Below, piece after piece: positions 27,293-36,154 of a DNA stretch of 64,000 nucleotides; position 1 is the first letter of the stretch, and each line of letters opens with the position of its first letter. A program made the position numbers and the translations under genes. This stretch comes from Bacteroidota bacterium (lineage in GTDB: Bacteria; Bacteroidota; Rhodothermia; Rhodothermales; UBA10348): assembly GCA_022567305.1 (NCBI GenBank), contig JADFHF010000001.1, positions 124,001 through 188,000 on the forward strand, read 5' to 3'. Under the pieces are notes generated by a model. The model worked only from the letters and a program-made list of their open reading frames with translations, did not search any database and was not told the DNA's origin.

Positions 27293-29692
27293 CTAGTTCT
27301 GATGAAGGGCATTCACAGGATTCGTGAGAGCCGCACGAATTGACTGATATGCGACGGTCAGCCAGGCGATCAGCAGTGCCACGACACTCGCTACAAGAAA
27401 TACCTCCCACCCTACGGATATCCGGTACACGAAATTCTCCAACCAAAGCTGAGATCCGAAATAGGCCAACGGGATCGAGATTAGCGTCGCAAGAAGCACA
27501 AGTTTTGTGAATGAGCTCGTTAGCATAATGACAATCCCACTCGTGGAAGCGCCCAGGACTTTACGCACGCCGATTTCCTTGGTCCGTTGTTCGGCAATAA
27601 ACGAGGCCAGGGCAAAAAGTCCAAGGCAGGCAATGACGATCGCAAGGATCGTAAACGAATTGATGATGCCGCTAATCCGAATTTCTGTCCGATACAGTTT
27701 GTCATACTCTTCATCCAGGAAAAAATAATCCATAGGCCGCCCGACGGAGAAATCTCCCCAAACGGATTCGATTGAGCTCATCGCCCTGACCAGGTTTTCA
27801 GATGCGATTCGCACCGAGACGTATTGGTACCAGGATGGTTGAATCTGAAGCACGATGGGTGCTACCGCATGCTTCATGGATTCAAAATGAAAATCCCTCA
27901 CAACCCCGATGACGTTTCGCGAATCGTTAAATTGTCGGGTAAGTTCTACCCCAATCACTTCTTCTGCAGACGTAAAGCCCAGAGCATCGAGAGCGGCCTC
28001 GTTCATCATGAACGCAAGCGTTTCATCAGAAACCATTTCCTCTTGAAATTTTCGACCCTCAATGACATCCATCCTATAAACGTCCAGAAAATCCTCATCG
28101 ACAGCGAGAATATTAAAGGTCATGCCATCCACGTTCATTCCCTGTTCCTTTGAAATGACACTTAGGGACTGAGCACGGCCCGGAATCGACGAAGAAAATG
28201 TGACCCCCGTTACATCGGGTATTCCCTCTAGTTCAGCCTTGAAGGCATCGAATCTGGAAGAGATCTCCTGATTGTTTCTGGTATTCATCACTAGGATCTG
28301 TTCCTTGTCAAATCCCAGATCAGCCGTACGCATATAGTTTAGCTGAGTGTTTGCAATAACGGCCCCGACAATAAGCGTGACCGAGATAACGAATTGGAAA
28401 ACGACGAGAGCCTCTCGAAAAAAGACGGATCCTCCTTGGCTGGCGACTTGACCTTTCAGGACCCGGACTGGTTTAAACGCAGACAGAACGAAAGCGGGAT
28501 AAATCCCCGCAAGAAATCCTATTCCGACGCCGCCTGCGAGTAATGCAAAAACGAGCCCGTATCGATCCAGATAGCTGAACGAGAGTGTCTTGAACGCAAG
28601 CTGATTAAAGACCGGCAAAAGCGCCTTAATCAGAATCATTGCCAGGGCCACTGAAATGACGCCAACCAAAATCGATTCCCCAAGAAACTGTCCCATCAAC
28701 TGTTTTCGACTGGCGCCCGATACCTTTCGCATTCCGACTTCCTTTGCCCGTTTCGCCGACCGGGCCGTCGCCAGGTTCATGAAGTTGATACACGCCAGCA
28801 GCAGAATAAATAGGGCTATCGCCCCGAACACATAGACGTACTCGACCTGACTGTTGGCCTCGAGCTCTCTCTGATAACTCGAACGCAAATGGATATCGGT
28901 GAGGGGTTGGAGATATAGAAACTGACGATACCCGCTGTTCGACTCCTGATCCCCAATATATCGGGAGGGCATTTCGCGGATCTGTTCTGCAACAGCCGCC
29001 ACATCGGCCGACGGTGTGAGCTTGAAATAAGTGTAAAACCTCAAATTCCACCAGTTCCAATTCTCGCTGGGTGTGTGTCTCAAAGACTCCAGAGTCGTGA
29101 ATGAACCAAGCATATCGAAGTCGAAATGAGACTGGCTGGGCGGATTTTCTACGACACCGGTCACCGTAGCGGCTCGATCCTCAATTTGAAGAGTTTGGCC
29201 GATTGGGTCGCTTCTACCAAAATATTTTTCCGCTGCACGCTCAGTCAGTACCACAGAAAATGGAGCTACAAGCGCGCGCTTGGGATCTCCTTTCAGCAGT
29301 TTGAAGGAGAATACATCGAAAAACGTGGAATCCACGGCAAAGAATTTGTCTTCGTAGAACCCCCGATCCTCATACTCTACGAGATACGTTTGCTGTTGCA
29401 TACGAACAGCCGCGTCGATTTGAGGAATATCCGATTCGGCAGCGCGCAACATGGGCGCAGATGATGTCGCCGTTAACTCGGACTCACCGTTGCTGGAATA
29501 TCGTTCGACACGGAGTCGATAAATTTGATCAGCGCTCTCGTGAAAGCGATCGTACGAGAGTTCATCCTCGATATACAGAAAGATGAGTACGCAGCAGGCA
29601 ATTCCGACCGCCAGACCAAATATGTTGATCGCCGCGAACGCACGATTCTTGAGCAGTGTTCGTACAGCGATTTTCAGGTAGTTACGGAGCAT
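27293..29692 (-). CDS. FtsX/MacB-type ABC transporter permease, paralogue
   Basis: 799 residues, the same layout as the following permease: YLKIAVRTLLKNRAFAAIN anchor, MacB_PCD domain, first FtsX core with LARSAKRAKEVGMRKVSGAS (reads ATARSAKRAKEVGMRK), second periplasmic domain, and terminal FtsX core with EQRTKEIGVRKVLGAST. The two genes are tandem on the minus strand; this one is promoter-proximal. They could form a heterodimer or two homodimers. Both need an ATPase encoded elsewhere. The RhythmDRFHE(N/S)AD(N/Q)IYR segment after TM1 is shared by both (YDRFHENADNIYR and YDRFHESADQIYR). Confidence 0.87.
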   Translation of the reverse strand: MLRNYLKIAVRTLLKNRAFAAINIFGLAVGIACCVLIFLYIEDELSYDRFHESADQIYRLRVERYSSNGESELTATSSAPMLRAAESDIPQIDAAVRMQQQTYLVEYEDRGFYEDKFFAVDSTFFDVFSFKLLKGDPKRALVAPFSVVLTERAAEKYFGRSDPIGQTLQIEDRAATVTGVVENPPSQSHFDFDMLGSFTTLESLRHTPSENWNWWNLRFYTYFKLTPSADVAAVAEQIREMPSRYIGDQESNSGYRQFLYLQPLTDIHLRSSYQRELEANSQVEYVYVFGAIALFILLLACINFMNLATARSAKRAKEVGMRKVSGASRKQLMGQFLGESILVGVISVALAMILIKALLPVFNQLAFKTLSFSYLDRYGLVFALLAGGVGIGFLAGIYPAFVLSAFKPVRVLKGQVASQGGSVFFREALVVFQFVISVTLIVGAVIANTQLNYMRTADLGFDKEQILVMNTRNNQEISSRFDAFKAELEGIPDVTGVTFSSSIPGRAQSLSVISKEQGMNVDGMTFNILAVDEDFLDVYRMDVIEGRKFQEEMVSDETLAFMMNEAALDALGFTSAEEVIGVELTRQFNDSRNVIGVVRDFHFESMKHAVAPIVLQIQPSWYQYVSVRIASENLVRAMSSIESVWGDFSVGRPMDYFFLDEEYDKLYRTEIRISGIINSFTILAIVIACLGLFALASFIAEQRTKEIGVRKVLGASTSGIVIMLTSSFTKLVLLATLISIPLAYFGSQLWLENFVYRISVGWEVFLVASVVALLIAWLTVAYQSIRAALTNPVNALHQN

Positions 29693-29865
29693 AAGCCGTT
29701 AGATAAATGAGGCCTGTTTAGCTTGTTCCGGAGTCATTCTGTGGGTGTGTAATCAACGGAAACAATACGCTCTCCAGGCACCGGGGGTTACAACAAGCAT
29801 AAGGGTATTCTAATAGTTGTTTTTTTGTAAACGTAGAAACGCCTTCCCAAGGCCGAATTGGACGA

Positions 29866-29878
29866 ATTGGTGACCAAT
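29866..29878. promoter_or_regulatory. Small palindrome next to a direct repeat upstream of the PLP enzyme
   Basis: ATTGGTGACCAAT (6-bp arms, one central base) overlaps the second of two CGAATTGG copies (29854-29861 and 29863-29870, 9-bp spacing). The group is about 100 bp upstream of ATG 29977, in the gap divergent from the ABC permeases. It could be an operator for either side; evidence is weak. Confidence 0.25.
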
Positions 29879-29976
29879 ATCTAGGCGGATCTGTGTAATT
29901 CGGTGGGATAGGAAGCGGCGCCTGTCAATTCCTATCTTATGGACGCTGGAGTTCTCCCTCAGACGTGGATAGTCCC

Positions 29977-31281
29977 ATGAGCATCCCGGATCCGATCAGC
30001 AGACGCCGTTTTCTTGCGCAGTCGGCGCGTTTCACGCTGACTTTGCCGTTGCTATCGCCAACGCTTATCACGCGCACGCTAGGTGCCGAAAATCCGCTCC
30101 ACTTTCCGGATACTCCAGAGTGGGTCATCGAGGCTCGAAAACGAATTCCCTCCTGCGGGGTGTCCAAGAATTTCCAGACGGCTGGAATCGCGCCCTCCTC
30201 CACGTTAGCGATCAACGAGGTTGCGTCGAAGCTGAACTACCAAAACAGGTTCGGCCCCACGGATCCGAGAGTTTCGGACATGGCGTTGATAGAACCGACG
30301 CTGCGAGCGCATCTGGCGAACGTTTTTGGTGCCCATACGGATGAGGTGGCCCTTACTCACAGCACGTCAGAGGGAATCAATATTGCGTCGTGGTCTCTAA
30401 ACTGGACGGACGGCGATGAGGTCATCATCAGTAATCAGGAACACCCCGCCAACATCGTCCCGTGGTACAACCTGCGTGATCGATTTGGAATCGTTATTCG
30501 ACAGATCGATCTCGGTATCGGAACGGAATTGGTCCCTGAAGTGGAGAATCAGCTGACAAAAAAGACACGCATGGTGAGCATCAGCCATGTCTCCAAAAAC
30601 AACGGTCGCGCGCTTCGAACTGAACACTGCGCCGACCTGGCTGAGTGTCTGCGATCCAGCGGCGTGGCATTTCATCTCGACGGCGCGCAGGGGCCAGGTT
30701 GTATTCCTGTCGATTTTCATGAGCTTGGTAGCGACTGCTATAGCACGTGTGGCCACAAGTGGCTCCTTGGACCCAAGGGAACCGGGGCATTTTTCGTAAG
30801 AAAAGAACGTCTTAACGATACCCTCATGTCTTGGACCGGCGCCCACAGTCACGACGAGTTTGATTATGAGGGCCATTTCACGCTCAAGGATGAGGCGTCC
30901 CGATTTGAATTCGGAACCCGGGCATTGGCCGATTTCGCGGGGTTTGACGCAGCTATTTCTTGGTTGGAGAAGCTTGGGCTGCAACGCATTATGGAAAGGA
31001 TTAGGGAGCTCGGACAGTATGCCATCGATAAGGCAAACGAGATGAACGGCTTCGGATGCTCATCTCCGCTCGATGCGCGTGACCGGTCGGGCATCTTCGT
31101 GCTTCGCCTTCCGGAAGGCTGCAACAGCTGGGATGTCTATTACAAGCTGAGGGACGAGGACTTCATCCATACGTCACCCGTCCGTGCAGAGCGCGACTTG
31201 CGTATAGCCCTTCATTTTTTCAATACGACGGACGAGATCGACGAGTCTTTTAAGATCATCGAGCGCTATTGCCGCGCATGA
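29977..31281 (+). CDS. Tat-exported class V aminotransferase-fold PLP enzyme
   Basis: 434 residues. A Tat signal (ISRRRFLAQSARFTLTLPLL, three arginines at 9-11) precedes a complete class V fold. HSTSEGINIASWSL and NQEHPANIVPWYNL form the PLP pocket, HLDGAQGPGCIPVDF carries the Asp/Gln pair, and CGHKWLLGPKGTGAFFVRKE holds the PLP lysine K261. The closest described relatives are isopenicillin-N-epimerase-like and cysteine-desulfurase-like proteins; the substrate cannot be told. Export of a PLP enzyme is uncommon and fits Tat, since cofactor loading happens in the cytoplasm. A GTG at 29965 would add four residues; ATG 29977 was preferred. Stop lies 9 bp from the convergent rmuC stop. Confidence 0.85.
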   Translation: MSIPDPISRRRFLAQSARFTLTLPLLSPTLITRTLGAENPLHFPDTPEWVIEARKRIPSCGVSKNFQTAGIAPSSTLAINEVASKLNYQNRFGPTDPRVSDMALIEPTLRAHLANVFGAHTDEVALTHSTSEGINIASWSLNWTDGDEVIISNQEHPANIVPWYNLRDRFGIVIRQIDLGIGTELVPEVENQLTKKTRMVSISHVSKNNGRALRTEHCADLAECLRSSGVAFHLDGAQGPGCIPVDFHELGSDCYSTCGHKWLLGPKGTGAFFVRKERLNDTLMSWTGAHSHDEFDYEGHFTLKDEASRFEFGTRALADFAGFDAAISWLEKLGLQRIMERIRELGQYAIDKANEMNGFGCSSPLDARDRSGIFVLRLPEGCNSWDVYYKLRDEDFIHTSPVRAERDLRIALHFFNTTDEIDESFKIIERYCRA

Positions 31282-31290
31282 CGCCATGGT

Positions 31291-32679
31291 TTAAATCCCT
31301 TCGTCGAAGAGCGGAATACCCTCCTCTGTTGCGCTTGATAGTTCACCGGCCTCGAGCTGTTTGGCCGCCGTGTCCACCTGTTCGATCTCCTGAACGTCCT
31401 GAGTAGAACCGGCTCCCATTTCCTTAAAACGACGCGCGGATACCAACACTCGGCGTTCGAGTGAACCCACAGCCGAATTGTAACTCGAAACGGCCGAGTT
31501 CAGCCGCGTACCTACTTTCGAAAAGTGCTCGGCCATCTTGCAAATTCGCTCATAGAGTTCTTGACCAAGCCTGCTGATCTGCTGGGCATTCTGAACAATC
31601 AGGTCCTGTCTCCACCCCGAGGCTACGCCATGAAGCAAGGCGATCAAGGTCATCGGCGTCGCGATGAGTACGCGGTTTTGAATCCCGTATTCAAGAAGGG
31701 TCGGATCGGCATAGCAGGCCTCGTATAACATTGATTCTGCAGGAAGGAATAGGACGACTATTTCCGGGGCCAAGTCAAACTGGGAGTGATACGATTTGGA
31801 CGCGAGGTTCTTCACATGATCCCGGACCTGGCGAACGTGTTGGGAGAAGAACGCTGCTTTAAGATCGTCGTCTTCCTCTTCAACGCCCGATAGATAGGCA
31901 TCCAGAGGAGTCTTTGCGTCTACGACGATGTTACGACCACCTGCTAAATGTACAACCAAATCGGGCCGGAGGAGCCCGTCATCCGTTCGAATCGTCTGTT
32001 GCTCATCGAAATCACAATGTTCCACGAGGCCAGCCAACTCGACGACGCGGCGCAGGTGAAACTCTCCCCACTGACCGCGGACCGTCGGTTTTCGGAGCGC
32101 GGTTACCAGATTACTGGTCTCTTTTTGAATCTGAAGCTGGGCCTCCTGTAACCCCTTGACCTGTTCTTTGAGCGATGAATACGCGTCGACGCGTTGTTTC
32201 TCTATGTCGCCAATCTGTTTGGTGACTTCCTTGAGTGATTTCTCGAGAGGATCGACGAGGTTTTTCATCTCCAACGTACGCTTCTCCTCCTTGGCATCAA
32301 CCTTGGTCAGGAGATGTTCGACTTGGGTCTTTGCAAGCTCAAGAAAACTCTTGTTGTTCGAGTCTAAAGCCTTTCGCGATAAGGTCTGAAACTGGTTCAC
32401 GAGTTCTTCCTGAGCTTCACGGAGTAAGGCCAGTTTTTCCGAGGCGGCGAGACGCTCCTGTTCTCTTGCAGCCACTTCTCCGGAAAGCTGCGCTTTAAGA
32501 TCTGAATTGTCTACCGTAGCACTTTTAAGGTCTTCCGTGAGCGAACGAACGGATTCCTGTTTGTCGTCGAGACGCGTTTTGATAGAGGCTGATTGCGCGT
32601 TATTGATAAACCGCATGACGACCCAAACGATGAGCCCGCCGAGAGCGAACGCGACCATGGTTCCGATTCCTAATTCCAT
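31291..32679 (-). CDS. rmuC: DNA recombination protein RmuC
   Basis: 462 residues. N-terminal membrane anchor (TMVAFALGGLIVWVVMRFI), a long coiled coil (about 35-190), and a C-terminal RmuC nuclease-like domain with VRGQWGEFHLRRVVELAGL, RPDLVVHLAGGRNIVVDAK (restriction-endonuclease-like core) and YGIQNRVLIATPMTLIALLH. RmuC limits rearrangements at inverted repeats and helps remove DNA damage in E. coli. It follows the addA-like gene by 64 bp on the same strand, so it may be the last gene of a repair operon. Confidence 0.9.
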   Translation of the reverse strand: MELGIGTMVAFALGGLIVWVVMRFINNAQSASIKTRLDDKQESVRSLTEDLKSATVDNSDLKAQLSGEVAAREQERLAASEKLALLREAQEELVNQFQTLSRKALDSNNKSFLELAKTQVEHLLTKVDAKEEKRTLEMKNLVDPLEKSLKEVTKQIGDIEKQRVDAYSSLKEQVKGLQEAQLQIQKETSNLVTALRKPTVRGQWGEFHLRRVVELAGLVEHCDFDEQQTIRTDDGLLRPDLVVHLAGGRNIVVDAKTPLDAYLSGVEEEDDDLKAAFFSQHVRQVRDHVKNLASKSYHSQFDLAPEIVVLFLPAESMLYEACYADPTLLEYGIQNRVLIATPMTLIALLHGVASGWRQDLIVQNAQQISRLGQELYERICKMAEHFSKVGTRLNSAVSSYNSAVGSLERRVLVSARRFKEMGAGSTQDVQEIEQVDTAAKQLEAGELSSATEEGIPLFDEGI

Positions 32680-32743
32680 ATCTATCTTCCTCAGAAATAA
32701 CTCAGAATTGCCATAGAAATCAATCAGAAAAACGATTGAAGCC

Positions 32744-35700
32744 TCACGTTACAGGGATCCAGCATCCCTCATGCGTCGACCACAAGCCGCATTCAACGAC
32801 CGGAGAATCGGCCAAAGTTTTCCATGCCCTAGAGTATGCGAGCACCTGCCCGGCGTACTTATCACGAAGGGACTCCGCATCGGTTCGATCTGTTTTGTAA
32901 TCTACGATAGTCCATGCGTCGTCTCTACAAAATACCAGATCAATTGTACCCGTAAGGATCTCTCGTTTCTCGTTTTCAATCGACGAAACGGAAAACGGAA
33001 CCTCGGTCAGTACCTGGTCCGCCACCAAAAGATGATTCCAAACGACTGATTCCCGGAAGTCGGATAGCTGACTCAGAGCCGCATCCGCGAGCTGATTGTC
33101 TGAAACCCGTCCGGTCTCGCATTCTTCGTCCAATACGGTGATTACACGGTTTCTTTCCTCCTCGACCGTACGGGGTGTGGTGCGATGTTGAACGGTGTAT
33201 TCCAGAAGTCGATGCATCGCGTTTCCAAAACCCATCCCGCGGCCCGGTGGCGCCACGGCTCTGGCGCCGGCCCCGATTTCAGCCACATCATCGGCTTCGG
33301 TCGCCTTTTCGATTCCCGTAACCGAGACGACTTCATAAGAGGGTTTCGCGATTTTTTCTAGCTGCTGCTGAGCAAAAGAGAGTCGTTCAAACCACTCGTC
33401 TGACGAGATTGATCGTGATCCCGAAGAATGATCTGGAGACGCCTGGGGAGCATCCTGTGCCTCCGAAAGGATACTCGGAGCATCAGTATCGTCGAGAGCC
33501 GCATAGAGTGGACTCCACGTTCCAGCATCCTCTTTTCCCAAATATCTCGAGACAACCAGCACCTCTCTGGCTCTTGTGGCCGCTACGTAGAGAAGACGCG
33601 TTCTTTCGGCTTGTTCATGGATGAGCTCTTCGCCGAGTGCGTCTAGCCAGCCGAGAGGTTCAGCAATCGTTTGCTCCCGATACCCGACCCGTTTACGAGC
33701 GGGTAAGAACAGGCGATCGCCCGCCTCCGATCGATCAATGTGAATGCGCGGATCTGAAAAATTCTCTTTGGGCAAAGGATCCGCCAGACACACAACGCGT
33801 GCTTCGAGGCCTTTGGCCTGATGAACGTTATAAAGCCGAACGACATCTTTCGTCCCGGTTTCGAGCGTCATTTCTTCAGCCTCAATTTCGCCATTCAACA
33901 AACGATGAAGCTCGACGCGAATTTCAGGCCATCCCAATCCTGTTGATTCCCATGTCCTCATCAAAGAAAGTGTACGCTGAACAGCACCTGCTCGGGCAGA
34001 GCCTCCTTCGTCGAATACGAACGCGGCCATCAGGCCCCTTCTGCTGATGAGCTGCTCGAGTGCATGTGACAGCGAGTTTTCCTCAAACAGCTCACGTGCC
34101 TGGGTCAACGTACCGAAGGCGTCCATGAACGCAGCTTTTTCTTCTCCTGACAGGGATTCGGGTAGTTCGGGTTGGTTGAGATAATCACCCCCTGCCTGTA
34201 CAAACCGGTACAAAACTGCGTCCGATAGTCCGGCAAAAGGACCACGGAGATAGGCGAGTCGTGCCACTGGATCGTTTGCATTGTACACGGTATCAATCAA
34301 ATCGATGAGCGGTGCGAGCGCTCCTGAATGATTGATCGCTTTCCCTCCCGCTGTCACATAGGGAATACCCTGATTTTCAAGCGCGGCCGCATAGATATGC
34401 ATTCTGTTTGATGCCCGAACCAGAATCAGAAAATCGCCGAATCGAACTCCCGACAAGTTGAGATCCGCATCGGCATCGCCGTCGACCGCGCTTCGAATCA
34501 ATCCGGCAAGAGCGGCCGCATCCTTGATGGCGATTCCTGTCGCATTATTCCCGGCAACTTGGTCAATCCTCAACTGCATAACCGGAGGGGTATCCATTCT
34601 TTCGTTGTTGGCCGCGCTCAAGGATTCATATTCAGCCTGGTAGGTCTCGTCGTGCATCGCAAAAAGGGGTTCGACTGCCGAATTAATCCATGCGCAAAGC
34701 TCCGGACGCGAACGAAAATTAGTCTGAAGATGCAGCGACCGGCCACCTGAGAGCTCGATTTGCCCAGCGATCTCCCCAAATACACGGATGTCCGCATGCC
34801 TGAATCTGTATATGGATTGTTTCTCGTCCCCTACCATAAAAAGTGACCCGGGTCGAGGGCGACACTTTTTCCAATCCCTCTCTTTGATATTCCGGGATGT
34901 TATCAGAAATATGATTTGAGATTGGAGTGGGTCTGTATCCTGAAATTCATCTACGAGGATGTGCGAATATCGACCCTGGACGTATTCCCTTAGACCTGGA
35001 TCATCTCTCATCGCTTCGACGACCATCAACAGGAGATCATCGTACGTCAATCGTCCCTGCTCTACTCGATACTGTCTGTATGCCTTTGTCGCGGAGTCGA
35101 CGAACTCTTCGATCTTCGAGTGGACGAATTGCCTCCAAGCGGTAACGGCAGGTCGAACGACGGACGTCACAAATGATGAAATAGATTTGTCTTCGCCATC
35201 AAGCAAAGAGGATCCTTTGAGTGCATTGGCGGTTTGGCGCGCAGGATCTGATTTTGTCCGAGACCATTTAGTGACCGCGACGACGCCGCTGCTTAGGGAT
35301 CCATCTCTTCCGACGAGGCTATTCAGTTTCTCCAAAAACACAGCGCGATCTGCGTTCGTGTTCGTGCCCCGAACGCGCCGAAATCGAGCTAACTCAATTA
35401 CGAGTCCTGAAATCTTATCTACGCCTTCTGAAAACGGCATCCGTTCTCCGATCCAACCCAAATACTTTTCAGTCTTGTTCATCGCACCTGCCAGGTCTGG
35501 CTGCTCGACACCTCTGCTCTCAACAATCAGATGCATGAGCGAAGCGCGGTCTCCGAAATAGTCAAACAGGTCTGACGGTAAAATCCCCAGATCGCCGAAC
35601 TCCTTCCGCCAGTTCAGTTCAGCGGTCAGCGTCAGGCGCAAGTATTGATTCCAGAATTGCCGGCGGAGAATTCGCTCCTGCCTTTCGTCCACAATCTTGA

Positions 35701-36154
35701 AGTCGGGAGAGAGTCCGAACGAGAACGGCCGCTCGCGAAGTAGCGACGAGCAGAAGGCGTGAATCGTATCGATAAACGGCCCATCAGTCGCAGATCGCGC
35801 CCTGCTAACATGCTTCAGTTCTTCTGAAAAGGCCGTTGAGACAAGAAAATCGTCGATGTCCAGCCTCCCCGCGGGATCCAGTTTGGATTCGGCATCCTCC
35901 AGCGCCTCGAAAAATCGTCCCCTCATCTCTCCGGCTGCTTTCCGGGTGAATGTAATCGCGGCCAGGTGATCAACGGGCACACCACACCTGACGAGCGCCA
36001 CCATCCGTTCGATCAGAACACTCGTTTTACCAGAGCCGGCTCCTGCACGAACAAGAAAATTCTCGTCAAGAGAGAAAGAAGAATCGGATGACAGCGGAGT
36101 CAGGAATTCTCGATCCCCCCGAATGGTGCTCCGGATTTGTTCGTCAATAATCAT
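32744..36154 (-). CDS. addA: AddA-like UvrD-family helicase-nuclease
   Basis: About 1136 residues. A superfamily 1 helicase with Walker A RAGAGSGKTSVLIERM, motif Ia ITFTRKAAGEMR, DEAD-like HILVDEFQDTDPLQ, GDEKQSIYRFRHAD, and late motifs YNVHQAKGLEARVV and LYVAATRAREVLV. The C-terminal PD-(D/E)XK nuclease shows GTIDLVFCRDDAWTIVDYKTDR and GQVLAYSRAW. With the adjoining AddB-like protein it would form the end-resection enzyme that processes double-strand breaks for RecA. Its ATG at 36154 overlaps the TGA of the upstream gene (TGATG); a GTG three bases earlier is an alternative start. RecB is excluded because the partner has AddB features. Confidence 0.87.
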   Translation of the reverse strand: MIIDEQIRSTIRGDREFLTPLSSDSSFSLDENFLVRAGAGSGKTSVLIERMVALVRCGVPVDHLAAITFTRKAAGEMRGRFFEALEDAESKLDPAGRLDIDDFLVSTAFSEELKHVSRARSATDGPFIDTIHAFCSSLLRERPFSFGLSPDFKIVDERQERILRRQFWNQYLRLTLTAELNWRKEFGDLGILPSDLFDYFGDRASLMHLIVESRGVEQPDLAGAMNKTEKYLGWIGERMPFSEGVDKISGLVIELARFRRVRGTNTNADRAVFLEKLNSLVGRDGSLSSGVVAVTKWSRTKSDPARQTANALKGSSLLDGEDKSISSFVTSVVRPAVTAWRQFVHSKIEEFVDSATKAYRQYRVEQGRLTYDDLLLMVVEAMRDDPGLREYVQGRYSHILVDEFQDTDPLQSQIIFLITSRNIKERDWKKCRPRPGSLFMVGDEKQSIYRFRHADIRVFGEIAGQIELSGGRSLHLQTNFRSRPELCAWINSAVEPLFAMHDETYQAEYESLSAANNERMDTPPVMQLRIDQVAGNNATGIAIKDAAALAGLIRSAVDGDADADLNLSGVRFGDFLILVRASNRMHIYAAALENQGIPYVTAGGKAINHSGALAPLIDLIDTVYNANDPVARLAYLRGPFAGLSDAVLYRFVQAGGDYLNQPELPESLSGEEKAAFMDAFGTLTQARELFEENSLSHALEQLISRRGLMAAFVFDEGGSARAGAVQRTLSLMRTWESTGLGWPEIRVELHRLLNGEIEAEEMTLETGTKDVVRLYNVHQAKGLEARVVCLADPLPKENFSDPRIHIDRSEAGDRLFLPARKRVGYREQTIAEPLGWLDALGEELIHEQAERTRLLYVAATRAREVLVVSRYLGKEDAGTWSPLYAALDDTDAPSILSEAQDAPQASPDHSSGSRSISSDEWFERLSFAQQQLEKIAKPSYEVVSVTGIEKATEADDVAEIGAGARAVAPPGRGMGFGNAMHRLLEYTVQHRTTPRTVEEERNRVITVLDEECETGRVSDNQLADAALSQLSDFRESVVWNHLLVADQVLTEVPFSVSSIENEKREILTGTIDLVFCRDDAWTIVDYKTDRTDAESLRDKYAGQVLAYSRAWKTLADSPVVECGLWSTHEGCWIPVT

